In this document: piece after piece, positions 41,806 through 51,637 of the stretch | Numbering within the stretch: position 1 is the first letter of the stretch | Layout: each line of letters opens with the position of its first letter | Assembly: GCF_030817655.1 (NCBI RefSeq) | Contig: NZ_JAUSZM010000003.1 | Span: 2,294,001-2,358,000 of the forward strand | Length of the DNA stretch: 64,000 nt | Reading direction: 5' to 3' | Source: Streptomyces sp. V4I2 | GTDB taxonomy: Bacteria; Actinomycetota; Actinomycetes; Streptomycetales; Streptomycetaceae | Notes under the pieces: generated by a model | Told to the model about the DNA's origin: nothing | The model's input: only the letters and a program-made list of their open reading frames with translations | The model's database searches: none | Program-made: the position numbers and the translations under genes

Positions 41806-43956
41806 TCACGTCACGAAGAAGATCCCGGCGTCCGTGCCCGCGGGCGTGTACTCCGCGAGCCGCGCCCGGAGGCCGTCCTCGCGCTGCGGCCGGTACAGGT
41901 CGTGGAAGGCGCCCAGCTCGGCGCCGTCGTCCGAGCCGCGCCGGATCTCCTCCGACCCGCGGTCGGCCAACTGTCCGTACCAGGGCGTTCCGTAGCGCTC
42001 GGAGGTGAACAACGGGCGTACGCCAGTGGGGCATCGGTGCCTGCGGGGCGTACGCGAGCCGGCGGGGACGTACGAGTACCGCAGGCAGCCGGTGCCGCGC
42101 CGGGCCACGTGCAGTTTCCCGGTGAGGATCGAGTTCTCGGCGATCTGCACGGCGTGGGTGTGGATCTCGCCGATGACGGTCGTCCGGTGCAGGTGGAGCA
42201 CGGCGTGGGCGTGGCGGCAGTCCGGTGCGGACAGTGCCTCGCGGTCGTGGCCGGTGGCGTCGAGGATGCTGTCCCTCAGGTGGATGTCGAGGGGGTCCTC
42301 GCTCACTTCGTCGCCGATGACCTCGACGGTGCCGAGGATGCTGTGCTCGATCTGGAGGCAGGCGGTGGTGCGTTCCAGGACGATGCTGGGCTCCTCCGGC
42401 GAGTGCGGTGCGCACTCGGGCTCCAGGGACCAGCCGGGGACGAGGGTGCTGTGGCGTACGACGACGGCGCCCATCGGGCCGGTGACGTTGATGCCGCGCC
42501 CGGCGACGAGGAGCCCGTCGAGGACGAGGCGGGGCCGTTCGTGCGGGGCACAGTCGTCGCTGACGGCTCGGATGTTGAGGGCGTCCGGGCGGTTGCTGTA
42601 CCAGTCGAGGAGGCGGATCACCGGCCGGGTTCCCTCGGCCGCCCGCACTTCCAGCCGGTCGCCGGGGTCGAGGTCGAAGTCCAGCTGCTCCTGGTAGGCG
42701 CCGCTGTGCGTGATCTCGATGATGCCCTCGGGCCCGGTCCGGTCCGCCCGGCGGTCGTGCTGCCAGGCCCGGTAGGCGTCCATGATCTGCCGGTACGGCT
42801 GTCCCGGCCCGACCCGGTAGAAGGCGGCGTCGGGACGCGCCACGCGGTCGGGACGCTCGTACTCGCCGCCGCCCAGGTCGGCGCCGGACGCGTAGTGGTA
42901 GTCCACCCACACGCCCTGCCGGGGCGCGGACCGGGAGCCGAACGCGATCCGCCCGAGCTCGGGGTCAACGGCGACCTGCCCGCGCTTGGGCCGGTAGCGC
43001 CAGTCGGACAGGTCGGCGACCACGACGTCGGACGGCGGTACGGGCTGGTCCTCGCCGTCGCGCCGGATGACCAGGCTCTTGCCGGGGCCGTAGTAGTCGG
43101 CGAGCCGGTCGTGGAGCAGGCGGCGGGTGATGAGGGCGGGCACGTTGTCGACGGTGGCGAGGTGGGTGGGCGACGGCTCCGGGACCGGCTTGGTGGCCAG
43201 GGGGGTGTCGTTGCCGAGGATGGAGAAGGTGTACAGGTTGCGGGCGCGGTCGATGCAGTACGCCGGGGAGGCGGTCAGCGCGTACGGCTTGAGGCGCCAG
43301 ACGAAGAGACCGACTCCGGCGGGGGTCCGACCGCCTTGCTTTTTGGTGGAGTTGGACCGGCGCACATCCACTGTGCGGGCCGCCGCGTCGAAGGGGCCGC
43401 CCGCGAGGGCGAGCGCGGAGCCGTCCCGGAGGTCGGCGAGACGTCCCCTGCCCGTGTCCCGGTAGAGCTTCACCGGCTGGTTGTGGGCGACCAGCCGCGA
43501 CAGTTCGACGGCCCGCGCCGGCCAGCCGGCCACCTGCTCGGAGATCTCCTCCAGGAGGTGCAGCGTGCCCTTGCGGCGGCGGTTGGCGACGGTGGCCGCC
43601 ACGTCGGCGCGCGGGGCGATCGCCTCGGCCAGCGCGTCGCGGCCGCCGTCGTGCAGGCCCTCGGTGAGGACGCGCTCGTAGCCGGGCAGGGTGCGGTAGC
43701 CGACGAGGTCGCCGAGGTACGGCAGCACCCAGGGCGCCGCCGTCTCCACGAACAGGTCCTCGTAGCCCTGCTCGACGCCGTCGCGGACCCGGTCGAGCTG
43801 CTCGGCGATCACGGCGAGCAGCGCGCGCAGCGGTTCGCCCTCCTCGGCGTCGCGCAGGAGGTGCCAGCGGGGCAGCAGGGCGGCGAGGCCGTCGGGCTCC
43901 CGGGTCGTCGCCGGGGTTGCGGTGTCCAACTCGACATCCGCAGAGTTGGCAGCCAT
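41806..43956 (-). CDS. gpI-like tail/baseplate protein with a C-terminal beta-rich extension
   Basis: A 716-residue protein. The first 130 residues resemble phage tail protein I (LPRWHLLRDAEEGEPLRALL, APWVLPYLGDLVGYRTLPGY). This links the baseplate wedge to fibres. The C-terminal 350 residues look like repeating beta turns with IEITHSGAYQEQL, VVRHSTLVPGWSLEP and LQIEHSILGTVEVIG, suggesting a parallel beta-helix as in tail spikes. The ATG at 43956 is preferred to a GTG at 43959: GGAGG lies 7 bases before it and it shares one base with the upstream stop. Confidence 0.75.
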   Translation of the reverse strand: MAANSADVELDTATPATTREPDGLAALLPRWHLLRDAEEGEPLRALLAVIAEQLDRVRDGVEQGYEDLFVETAAPWVLPYLGDLVGYRTLPGYERVLTEGLHDGGRDALAEAIAPRADVAATVANRRRKGTLHLLEEISEQVAGWPARAVELSRLVAHNQPVKLYRDTGRGRLADLRDGSALALAGGPFDAAARTVDVRRSNSTKKQGGRTPAGVGLFVWRLKPYALTASPAYCIDRARNLYTFSILGNDTPLATKPVPEPSPTHLATVDNVPALITRRLLHDRLADYYGPGKSLVIRRDGEDQPVPPSDVVVADLSDWRYRPKRGQVAVDPELGRIAFGSRSAPRQGVWVDYHYASGADLGGGEYERPDRVARPDAAFYRVGPGQPYRQIMDAYRAWQHDRRADRTGPEGIIEITHSGAYQEQLDFDLDPGDRLEVRAAEGTRPVIRLLDWYSNRPDALNIRAVSDDCAPHERPRLVLDGLLVAGRGINVTGPMGAVVVRHSTLVPGWSLEPECAPHSPEEPSIVLERTTACLQIEHSILGTVEVIGDEVSEDPLDIHLRDSILDATGHDREALSAPDCRHAHAVLHLHRTTVIGEIHTHAVQIAENSILTGKLHVARRGTGCLRYSYVPAGSRTPRRHRCPTGVRPLFTSERYGTPWYGQLADRGSEEIRRGSDDGAELGAFHDLYRPQREDGLRARLAEYTPAGTDAGIFFVT

Positions 43957-46900
43957 CACTTGACCTCCGTCAGAATCAGGGTGTCCGCGGCGCGCGGCGA
44001 CAGCAGGGCCAGCTGGGCGGGGCGGATGCCGCGGAAGACGAACACCGACCGGCCCTTGGGCAGGCGCCGGGTGTCGGTGATGTCGGGGTTGAGGCGCAGG
44101 AGTTCGGCGAGCGGGATGCCGTAGCGGGCGCAGATCTCCGTCAGCGTCTCGCCGTTCTCGGCGCGAACCCTGTGGACCTTCTCGTCGTACGTCGCCGGAT
44201 GCGCGGGGACGGATGCCCTGGGCGCGCCGGGGTCGGTGAGCAGGTCGGTCAGCTCCTGCGGAGTGGCGGACGCGGGGACACCCGTGAACACGTCCACGTC
44301 CACGTAGTCGACACCGGGCACGGTGTGGGCCGCGGCCAGGAGTTCGGAGAGGCGGGCGGGCCGCGCCGGCTCCCGTCCCTCGTAGCCGAGCCGGCGCAGC
44401 AGAGCCTGGCGAAGGCGTGGTTCCACCGTCTCCCAGGCGTGGTCCGGGGCCACCTTCACCTTGGCGGCGACGAGCAGCAGGACCAGTTCCCGCGCGTCGA
44501 CGCGGACGGGGAGGCCGGGGTCGCCGTACTCGGTGAGCGCTCCGCGCAGGGGGCGCAGGGTCTCCTCGCCGACCGGCACGTCGTCCGTGCCCGCGACGGT
44601 CACGTGCAGCACGCGCCGCCGGCCGTCGAAGAGCTCACGCGCGGCGGCCCGGCCGATGCCGGCCCGGGAGCGGGCGAAGTCCTCGTAGTCGGACGGGGAG
44701 ACGAGCCGGTCCAGGGCGGAGACCGCGAGGGGGATCGTACGGCGGGTCAGGCCGGGCCCGTCCGCGTCCGCGCCGCCGCCGGCCGGGCGGGGGTTGGTGA
44801 CCGCGGTGACGCCCAGCGGGCGGGTGAGCGGCTGGCTGATCCGGTCGGCGGGGACGTTGGCGGCCCTGCCGGTGCCGAAGCGGTAGCGGGCGTGGACGTT
44901 GTCGTGTCCGGTGGGCAGCCGGGCGCCGTGCACGCCGTCGCCGAAGGTCACCGTCGTACGGCCGTCGGCGGTGGAGCCGGTGATGTAGACGCGCTCGCGC
45001 GGGCCGCGTCCGGCGAGGCTGTCGACCTCGTGCCAGAGGAGGCCGTCGACCCGGACCTCCAACACCGCTGTGGCACCGAGGGGGTTGTCGTCGGCCAGCC
45101 AGGTGAGCGGCGACTGCCAGAGCGCGAAGGTCTGGTTGACCCGGTCCGAGTCGCCGCTGCCGATCGCCTCGTCCCGGCTCTCGCCGTGGGTGGCCTCGAC
45201 GACGTTGCCGAGGATGCGGACGGTCTCCCGGCGGTAGCGGTGGGCGAGGTCGGTGGTCAGGGTGAGCCTGGTGTGCACGCGGTCGCCGGGCAGCTGGGGG
45301 TCGGCGGCCGGGTCGGCGGCGGCGATCGTGACGACCTCGGTGGCGGCGATGGCCCCCGGGATGTCGCTGCGCTCACCGGTGACGACGAGCGTGCGTCCCG
45401 GCCCCAGCCCGTCGTGCAGCTCGGCGAGTTCGATCTCGTTGCCGTGGACGTCCTCGCCGAGGGGCTCGTCCGCGAGGCGCAGCGGCTCGCCCGCCGCGTG
45501 CACGGTGGTGGCGCGGATGTGCGACAGCAACACGTCGAACTCGTCCAGCCAGGGGTCGGCGAGGGTGAGTTCGGTGCCGCGGCCGGTGATGCCGTAGTTG
45601 GTGTACGCCGCCGTGCGCGCGGCCACGACCTGGGTGGTGACGAAGGCGAGCTTGGCGTCGCCGGGTACGCCGTCCTCGGCGCCCTTGGCGGGGCGCCGGA
45701 CCGCGACCCAGCTGCCGACGGTGATCCCGTCGTGCACGGTGTCGAGTTGCAGCACGGTGCGGTTGACGGGCTGCGGCTTGCTGGCGATGACGATCTCGAC
45801 ATGGGGTTCGGCGCTGCCCACCGTGTACCTGAGGCTCACCTCGTAGTCGCCGTGGGTGAACTGCTCCGAGGCGCCCGGCCGCAGGGCGATCTGCTGCGCC
45901 GTACCGTTGTGGACGCCCACCTGGACCAGACCGTCGTCCCCGGGCCGCGACACGAACAGGGTGCGCTCGGGCAGACCCGAGTGGAGGCGGGCGGTGACGC
46001 CGGGCTCCTGGGAGTCGGCCGGGCGGCGGTTCAGCCAGTTCAGCTCGCGGTCCTGGCCGGAGCGTACGGACAGGTCGACCTGGCCCGTGCCCAACGGGAA
46101 CGTGGCGAACTGCGGGACCGGCAGGTTCTCGGCGCGCTGGTCGGAGCTGCTGCCCTCGACGTACTGGAACTCCGCCCGGACCGGGACCTTGCCGCCGGTG
46201 TCGTACACCACCCGCATGCTCACCAGCGCCGCGCCCGTGAGCGGCCAGTCCGCGGTGCGGATGACCCGGCCCCGGTTGTCCTGGACCGGCTTGAGCGGGG
46301 CCGTGGCGCCGAAGGGGGCAACGGTGACCCGCATCGCGAGCAGTTCCCGCAGCAGCTGCGGGGCGCCGGGAGCGGCGGCCGTGCGCCAGGCGGGGTAGAG
46401 GCTGCCGAGGGCGGGGTTGAGGGCGGCGAGGAGGCGGGCGGGGTCGGTGGCGGGGCGTGACGTGCCAGTGCCTGAGGTGGGGGTCGATGCGGTCAGGGCG
46501 GGGAGGACAGCGGCCAGAGCCTGCAGAGCGGCGGCGCGAGAATCGCCGGGTAGGGGCGCGGGCCGTGTCGATATGCGGCTCCGCCGCGTGGGCGCGCCCG
46601 GCCCCGACGCCGCCGCAGCCGCTCGACCACCGATCCCGGCACTCACCGTCTGCGCCGGCGCCAACTCCAACGCCCGCTCGGCAAGTTCCGCCAGCACAGC
46701 CTCCAGCTGCTCGAACCACGCAGCCACATCCTCATACGCCTCGGCCAGCACCTGCGCCTCGCCGAGGCGGGCGACGGGCTCCGCGAGCCGATTCGCGAGT
46801 TGCTCGGGGGTCTTGATCCCGTCCAGATCCGTCCGCAGCGGGTCGAGGACCTGGTCGTCGATGTCGTCGACCAGCCGGCTCACCGGGCGCGGGTTCGGCA

Positions 46901-47774
46901 CCTCAGGGGTCGGCGGCTCGTCACCCGGTTCACCCGGCACCGCGGGCTCGGCGGTCCAACGCCGTACCTCGTCGAGGAGTTCCTTCGGCGTCGGCGGGGC
47001 CGACTTCGGCAGGGAGATCGCCGTGATCTCGTCGTCGCGGTCGATCCGCGTCCTGGCGACGGGCAGCAACTTCCGCTCACCGCCCGCCTGTTCACCGAAG
47101 ACGAAGAGCAGCTGGTCCCCGGTCTGCAGGGAGTTGGCGGTCCCCTCGACGAAGAGTTCGGAACGGCGCTCCAGATCCGCGGGGGTCACCAGGGAGGGCC
47201 GGCGCCTGCGTACCTTCAGCTCGTTCCAGTCCCAGCGGGCCGTCAGGTCGCTGCTGGTCTCGAAGGTCAGGGACTGCTCGTCGGCGGAGGCGGGCACGCT
47301 GTGGCTGCGGGCGCCGCGCGGGATCCGCACGGGCAGTGCCTCCGCGCGCGGGTCGCGTTCGAGGGTGTACGCCAGGTAGGTGCTCGCGGCGACGCCCGGG
47401 CGCGGCCGGTGGCCGACGAGCCGGCCGAGCAGGACCAGCGAGCGGTGCTCGTTGGCCGTACGGATGTAGGCCTCGTCGGCGATCCGCTCTGAGTGGAAGG
47501 TCAGCAGGTCGCCGAGGACCGCGGTGGCGTCGAGCAGGCCGATCGCCGGGTCGTCGGGGGTGCGGACGGTCAGGCCGTGCAGGGCCGGGTACGCGGGTGA
47601 GGCGAGCCGGTCCAGCAGGGCGGCCAGGAAGGAGCCGTATTCGCCGACGCGGTAGTCGAGGGCGGTGCGGCCGGGCGGGTTGTGCGGCGGGGCGGGCGCG
47701 AGGCGCTCGTCGTGGCCGCCGCGGCAGGCGCCGCCGCAGTTGCACCCCTCGACGGTGGAGTCGATGGACGTCAT
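43956..47774 (-). CDS. Second gpJ-like baseplate assembly protein with C-terminal LysM
   Basis: A 1272-residue protein. An N-terminal Cys-rich tag (EGCNCGGACRGGH) precedes TALDYRVGEYGSFLAALLDR. A large middle region includes a Pro/Ala-rich insert near residues 280-480. The gpJ-like core has HEVDSLAGRGPRERVYI, VTFGDGVHGARLPTG and YEDFARSRAGIGRAAARELF. The last 80 residues hold a LysM-type repeat (VRAENGETLTEICARYGIPL). It probably forms part of the baseplate wedge. It overlaps both neighbours by 1-4 bases. Confidence 0.8.
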   Translation of the reverse strand: MTSIDSTVEGCNCGGACRGGHDERLAPAPPHNPPGRTALDYRVGEYGSFLAALLDRLASPAYPALHGLTVRTPDDPAIGLLDATAVLGDLLTFHSERIADEAYIRTANEHRSLVLLGRLVGHRPRPGVAASTYLAYTLERDPRAEALPVRIPRGARSHSVPASADEQSLTFETSSDLTARWDWNELKVRRRRPSLVTPADLERRSELFVEGTANSLQTGDQLLFVFGEQAGGERKLLPVARTRIDRDDEITAISLPKSAPPTPKELLDEVRRWTAEPAVPGEPGDEPPTPEVPNPRPVSRLVDDIDDQVLDPLRTDLDGIKTPEQLANRLAEPVARLGEAQVLAEAYEDVAAWFEQLEAVLAELAERALELAPAQTVSAGIGGRAAAAASGPGAPTRRSRISTRPAPLPGDSRAAALQALAAVLPALTASTPTSGTGTSRPATDPARLLAALNPALGSLYPAWRTAAAPGAPQLLRELLAMRVTVAPFGATAPLKPVQDNRGRVIRTADWPLTGAALVSMRVVYDTGGKVPVRAEFQYVEGSSSDQRAENLPVPQFATFPLGTGQVDLSVRSGQDRELNWLNRRPADSQEPGVTARLHSGLPERTLFVSRPGDDGLVQVGVHNGTAQQIALRPGASEQFTHGDYEVSLRYTVGSAEPHVEIVIASKPQPVNRTVLQLDTVHDGITVGSWVAVRRPAKGAEDGVPGDAKLAFVTTQVVAARTAAYTNYGITGRGTELTLADPWLDEFDVLLSHIRATTVHAAGEPLRLADEPLGEDVHGNEIELAELHDGLGPGRTLVVTGERSDIPGAIAATEVVTIAAADPAADPQLPGDRVHTRLTLTTDLAHRYRRETVRILGNVVEATHGESRDEAIGSGDSDRVNQTFALWQSPLTWLADDNPLGATAVLEVRVDGLLWHEVDSLAGRGPRERVYITGSTADGRTTVTFGDGVHGARLPTGHDNVHARYRFGTGRAANVPADRISQPLTRPLGVTAVTNPRPAGGGADADGPGLTRRTIPLAVSALDRLVSPSDYEDFARSRAGIGRAAARELFDGRRRVLHVTVAGTDDVPVGEETLRPLRGALTEYGDPGLPVRVDARELVLLLVAAKVKVAPDHAWETVEPRLRQALLRRLGYEGREPARPARLSELLAAAHTVPGVDYVDVDVFTGVPASATPQELTDLLTDPGAPRASVPAHPATYDEKVHRVRAENGETLTEICARYGIPLAELLRLNPDITDTRRLPKGRSVFVFRGIRPAQLALLSPRAADTLILTEVK

Positions 47775-50700
47775 CGGGCACCTCCCAGGGATATCGCCAG
47801 CAGGCCGTTCTCCGGCCGGTCCGGGTCGTTGTCGCAGGTGGCGATCTCCAGCGGGCCGAGCCGCAGCACGCCGTCCTCCCTCTCGCCTCGGTCTTGCTCG
47901 AACAGCCGTCGCAACCGGGTGACTTGGACGCTCTCCACGCCGGGAACGGCCGCGGCGACGGCGACCAGGCGGCTGAGCCGCACGGGTTCGCCGAAGGTCA
48001 GCGCGTCCGGGTGGAAGAAGCCGTTGCGTCCGGTGCCCAGGACCCGGTACAGCTCGGCCAGGATCTGTCCGTGCTGGTGGCCCGGCGCGGCGCACACGGT
48101 GAGCGCGATGTCCAGCGGTATCAGGCGGGCGGGACCGACCACGAGGTCGTGGCCGATGCGCCGGTACGCCTCCAGGGACTGCTCGACGCGGGCGAGCAGC
48201 TCGGCCGACGGCTGTGCGCTGCCGTAGGCGTCGATCGCGATGTGGGCCTCCTGCGTGCTGCCGGTCCAGCGGATGTCGGCGGCCGCCCGCTGGACGCCCG
48301 GCAGGGCGGAGGCGAGGGCCGCGTAGTCCTCGGCGGTGACCGCGCGCAGCCGGGTGCGGCGCAGGTCGAGCGGGGCCAGCTGGCGGGCCTGCTCGACGGG
48401 TTCGGGCTCGGTGCCGCCGGTGGCGGGCAGCGGGTTGCGGACGACGGCGGCGGGCGGCTGTTCGCAGTCGCTCTGGATGACCAGGTGGTTGACGGCCTCC
48501 GCGCCGACGTTGCCCGCGCCGCCGCCGCCGAGGCGGTAGCGCAGGGCGAGCCGGGACCCCGGTGCCGGCTCGGCGCCGTGCCGGCCGTCGCCGAAGCGCA
48601 GGGCGAGGCGGCCGTCGTCCTCCAGTTCGCCGACGAAGTGCCGGTCACGGGAGGTGCTGTCGAGGAGGTCCCGGCGCGGCTCCCAGACCAGGTCGTCCTG
48701 GTGGAGCCGTACGGCGGGCAGCGCCCGGCGCGGGTCCTGGGTGAGCGCGGCGGTCGCGGAGCCGCGGAGCACCGGCTCGTCGGGGTGCAGTCCGGCCGCG
48801 TACGCCGGGCCCCAGCTGTGGGCGATCTCCCAGGCGATGTGACCGTCGAGGACCGCGCCCGCGCGGGCCCGTGCGGTGAGGATCTCCACGCGGCGCAGCT
48901 TGCCGTCGAGCAACTGGTCGCTGCGGTGCAGGAGTTCGCGCAGGCCGCGCACCGGGTGGCGGCGCAGTTCGAGGCGCTCCAGAACCTTCAGGCCGTAGAC
49001 GACGGCGAGTTCGGCGATCTCCTCCTCGCCGAGCCCGTCGCGGTCGCGGGCGCCGCGCCACAGGTCGACGAGCCGCTGCCGGACGCGTCCTGGGATCGCG
49101 GCGATCCGCTCGGCCTGCCCCGCGGCGACGATGGCCGGGTCGGGGAACGGCACCGCCTGCACGACCGGCGAGCGGCCGAGGAGGGGCCGGAAGCGGGGCC
49201 GGATCCCCGGGTAGACGGACTGGGCGAGCAGGGTTCGCAGGGCGGCCGCCTGGGCGTACGCCGTGCCGGGGACGACACGTTCGTGCCGCTGTCCGGCCCG
49301 CTCCAGGCCGAGTCCGGCGCGTACGGTCGCCGCCTCGCCCACGGTGGTGAACAGCTCGCGGACGTCGTCCGGTACCAGCGCCTCGCCCGACTCGGCCTTG
49401 TCCGTGAGGGAGCCGATGAGCCGGGCCGGCGCGTTGCCCTCCTCGCGGTCGTGGCAGCCGAAGGCGGGCCGGTCGCAGGGCGCGACGACGGCGGGCTCCG
49501 GCGGCACGGTGACCGTCTCGGGGAGCCCGGTGAGGGTGCGGCCGTGGTCGACGAGGACGACGTTCCCGCGGGCCAGCGTCACGTCCTCGACGGGCAGGCA
49601 GTCGCGTCCGCCGCGCGTGGTGAGGCAGAGCGGGAAGCGGAGCGCGTCCTCGGCGGCCCAGGTGATCTCGAGGACCGGCTGGTCCTCGATGCGGTCGAGG
49701 GCGGGGGCGACGGAGGTGAGGCGTACGACCTGGCGGTGGGCGGGGTCGGCGTCGCCGGGGGTGCCGGTGCGCGGCCCCTTCACCTCCTCCAGGATCAGCA
49801 AGTCGCCGGGCTTGAGGCCCAGTTGGCGTTCTCGGCAGGTCTCCGGGTCGTCCCACTCGTCGCGCAGGGTGGCGGCGGTGGCTCCGGCGGGCAGGGTGCA
49901 CACCTCGCCGCCCCAGGTCCACAGCCGGATCGCGTTGTGCGCGACCTTCAGTTCCAGCGGGTCGGCGGCGACGACCGGTTCGAAGACCTCCACCGAGCCG
50001 CGCTCGTCGAGGTCGGCGAGGTCGTTCTCGTCGACGACCGTGCCGGGTTCGGGGCGGTCGTGCGGGTCGAGGCTGCGGACGTCGACGGAGGCGAAGCGGT
50101 AGGTGCCCGCGGCGAGCGTGTGGTCGCCGGCGGTCTCGACGGCGACGTACGCCCGCGCGGTGCAGCCGTCGTGCATCGCGTAGTCGATGAGCCGCACGTG
50201 CCGGCGTACGGAGACGCGGCGGCGCGCGGTGTCGAGGTAGGCCTCGGTGGCGACCGCGTCCTGCTGGTAGCTGATCTGGTCGCCGGTGTACGCGAGCAGC
50301 TCGACGAGGGTCGTGCCGAGGTCGGCCGGGTTGCGCTCGACCCAGTCGGGGGTGGTGAGCGCGAGCCGGTCCAGGAGGAGCTTGCGGATGGTGTCGTAGT
50401 CGCGGGCCGTGTAGTCGATGACCGGCGCGTCCGGGAAGTCCGGCTTCTCGGCGTGCTCGTCCTCGCAGTCGAAGGGCGTCGGGCAGTCGGGCCGGAAGGC
50501 GAAGGACGCGCTGTGGTAGCGCTGGTCGAAGCCGCGGAAGGGGGCGGTGCCGGGGCGTCCGTACGGGTCGGTCTCGACGAGCGAGAGCCGGTAGCGGGAG
50601 GTGTCGCCGGCCCGGTCGAGGGTGACGTAGAGCCGGTCGTCGAGCTCCGGGCCCTCCTCGCGCTCGATGCTGACGTCGACGGCGGTGATTCCGGTGACGC

Positions 50701-50866
50701 GGCGGCCGCCGTCGACACGGATGTTCTCGGGGCCGAGGCCGTGCGGGGCCTTGCCGAGGAAGGTGACGGTGAGCAGCAGCCCGTCGTCGCTCACCTCGAC
50801 GGCGTCGACTCCGTTGAGCTGTGCGGCTCTCACCTTGGCCCGCCGGGAGGTGGTCGTGTTCGTCAT
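47771..50866 (-). CDS. gpJ-like putative baseplate assembly protein
   Basis: A 1031-residue protein matching the giant baseplate J proteins of contractile injection systems: IDYTARDYDTIRKLLLDRLA and LLAYTGDQISYQQDAVATEA near residues 160-230, then LRFGDGRHGAEPAPGSRLAL and AEDYAALASALPGVQRAAAD in the C-terminal third. Together with the next protein it should build the wedge linking the sheath and spike hub. The ATG at 50866 overlaps the gp25 stop (ATGA). Its size is above classical phage gpJ, as is usual in eCIS. Confidence 0.85.
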   Translation of the reverse strand: MTNTTTSRRAKVRAAQLNGVDAVEVSDDGLLLTVTFLGKAPHGLGPENIRVDGGRRVTGITAVDVSIEREEGPELDDRLYVTLDRAGDTSRYRLSLVETDPYGRPGTAPFRGFDQRYHSASFAFRPDCPTPFDCEDEHAEKPDFPDAPVIDYTARDYDTIRKLLLDRLALTTPDWVERNPADLGTTLVELLAYTGDQISYQQDAVATEAYLDTARRRVSVRRHVRLIDYAMHDGCTARAYVAVETAGDHTLAAGTYRFASVDVRSLDPHDRPEPGTVVDENDLADLDERGSVEVFEPVVAADPLELKVAHNAIRLWTWGGEVCTLPAGATAATLRDEWDDPETCRERQLGLKPGDLLILEEVKGPRTGTPGDADPAHRQVVRLTSVAPALDRIEDQPVLEITWAAEDALRFPLCLTTRGGRDCLPVEDVTLARGNVVLVDHGRTLTGLPETVTVPPEPAVVAPCDRPAFGCHDREEGNAPARLIGSLTDKAESGEALVPDDVRELFTTVGEAATVRAGLGLERAGQRHERVVPGTAYAQAAALRTLLAQSVYPGIRPRFRPLLGRSPVVQAVPFPDPAIVAAGQAERIAAIPGRVRQRLVDLWRGARDRDGLGEEEIAELAVVYGLKVLERLELRRHPVRGLRELLHRSDQLLDGKLRRVEILTARARAGAVLDGHIAWEIAHSWGPAYAAGLHPDEPVLRGSATAALTQDPRRALPAVRLHQDDLVWEPRRDLLDSTSRDRHFVGELEDDGRLALRFGDGRHGAEPAPGSRLALRYRLGGGGAGNVGAEAVNHLVIQSDCEQPPAAVVRNPLPATGGTEPEPVEQARQLAPLDLRRTRLRAVTAEDYAALASALPGVQRAAADIRWTGSTQEAHIAIDAYGSAQPSAELLARVEQSLEAYRRIGHDLVVGPARLIPLDIALTVCAAPGHQHGQILAELYRVLGTGRNGFFHPDALTFGEPVRLSRLVAVAAAVPGVESVQVTRLRRLFEQDRGEREDGVLRLGPLEIATCDNDPDRPENGLLAISLGGAR

Positions 50867-51264
50867 GCGGCGGCCCGCCCTTCGAAGACGTCCTCGCGCA
50901 CGGTGCCGGTGGCGCGGACGGCGTACGACAGGTGGACGCGTACCGCGTTGTCCGCGCTCTCGATGTCGAGGGCGATCACCTCGATGAGGTCGCCGAGCCA
51001 GCGCTGCAGCGCCGCCTGCACGGAGAGTTCGAGGGTGCTGACGAGCTCGGGGCTGTTCGGGGCGAAGACCAGGTCGAGGAGTCCGCAGCCGAAGTCGGGA
51101 CGCATCACACGCTCGCCGGGGCTGGTGAACAGCAGTTGTTCGACCAGGTCGTGGACGTGCTCGGCGTGGCCGGCGTGCGCGGTACGGCCCCGGCGGTCGG
51201 CGTGGAAGGGGAACGCGAGGTCGGAGCGTGGGCGGGTGCCACGCGCGCTCGTCTGGCGGCTCAT
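50863..51264 (-). CDS. gp25/GPW-like baseplate wedge protein
   Basis: A 133-residue homologue of T4 gp25 (lysozyme-like fold without activity). Typical elements are HVHDLVEQLLFTSPGERVMR followed by PDFGCGLLDLVFAPN. It is the most conserved baseplate piece and nucleates sheath assembly. The ATG at 51264 overlaps the stop of the PAAR-like gene; a longer frame reaches into that gene. Confidence 0.9.
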   Translation of the reverse strand: MSRQTSARGTRPRSDLAFPFHADRRGRTAHAGHAEHVHDLVEQLLFTSPGERVMRPDFGCGLLDLVFAPNSPELVSTLELSVQAALQRWLGDLIEVIALDIESADNAVRVHLSYAVRATGTVREDVFEGRAAA

Positions 51265-51596
51265 CGGATGGTGACCTTTCGCTGTGCGGCCTGGACGACG
51301 GGCGGGCCCTGCGGCACGAAGGCCGCCGTGAGGCACTGGGCCGCTGAGGTGTCGAGCAGCACGGGTGCGCCGTCGACCGTGACGCCGGTGCCGTCGGCCG
51401 TCCAGCGGACCGAGACACAGGGCGTGGGCACACCGCCGACGGTGTGGGGGCAGCCGGCGACGACGTAACCGTGCGTGGCCGTGGCGACGGCGACCCCTTG
51501 GCTGAGCACGCCACCGGAGGGCGTGGTGGCGGCGGTGACACGGCCGCCGTGCGGGCAGCCGATCACGGCGCCGGCATCGAGCAGACTCCCGGGCAA
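51261..51596 (-). CDS. PAAR-like spike tip protein
   Basis: A 111-residue protein with glycine-spaced short strands and paired CPHGG/CPHTVGG elements (ALIGCPHGGRV-like near residue 14, VVAGCPHTVGGVPTPC near 47), as in metal-binding PAAR tips that sharpen the spike. The start is most likely the TTG at 51596, preceded by GGAGAG; no ATG is available in frame. It ends 4 bases inside the gp25 gene. Confidence 0.75.
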   Translation of the reverse strand: MPGSLLDAGAVIGCPHGGRVTAATTPSGGVLSQGVAVATATHGYVVAGCPHTVGGVPTPCVSVRWTADGTGVTVDGAPVLLDTSAAQCLTAAFVPQGPPVVQAAQRKVTIR

Positions 51597-51637
51597 CTTC
51601 TTCTCTCCCCGTCTTCTTTCGTTCTGCTATCGCTCGT

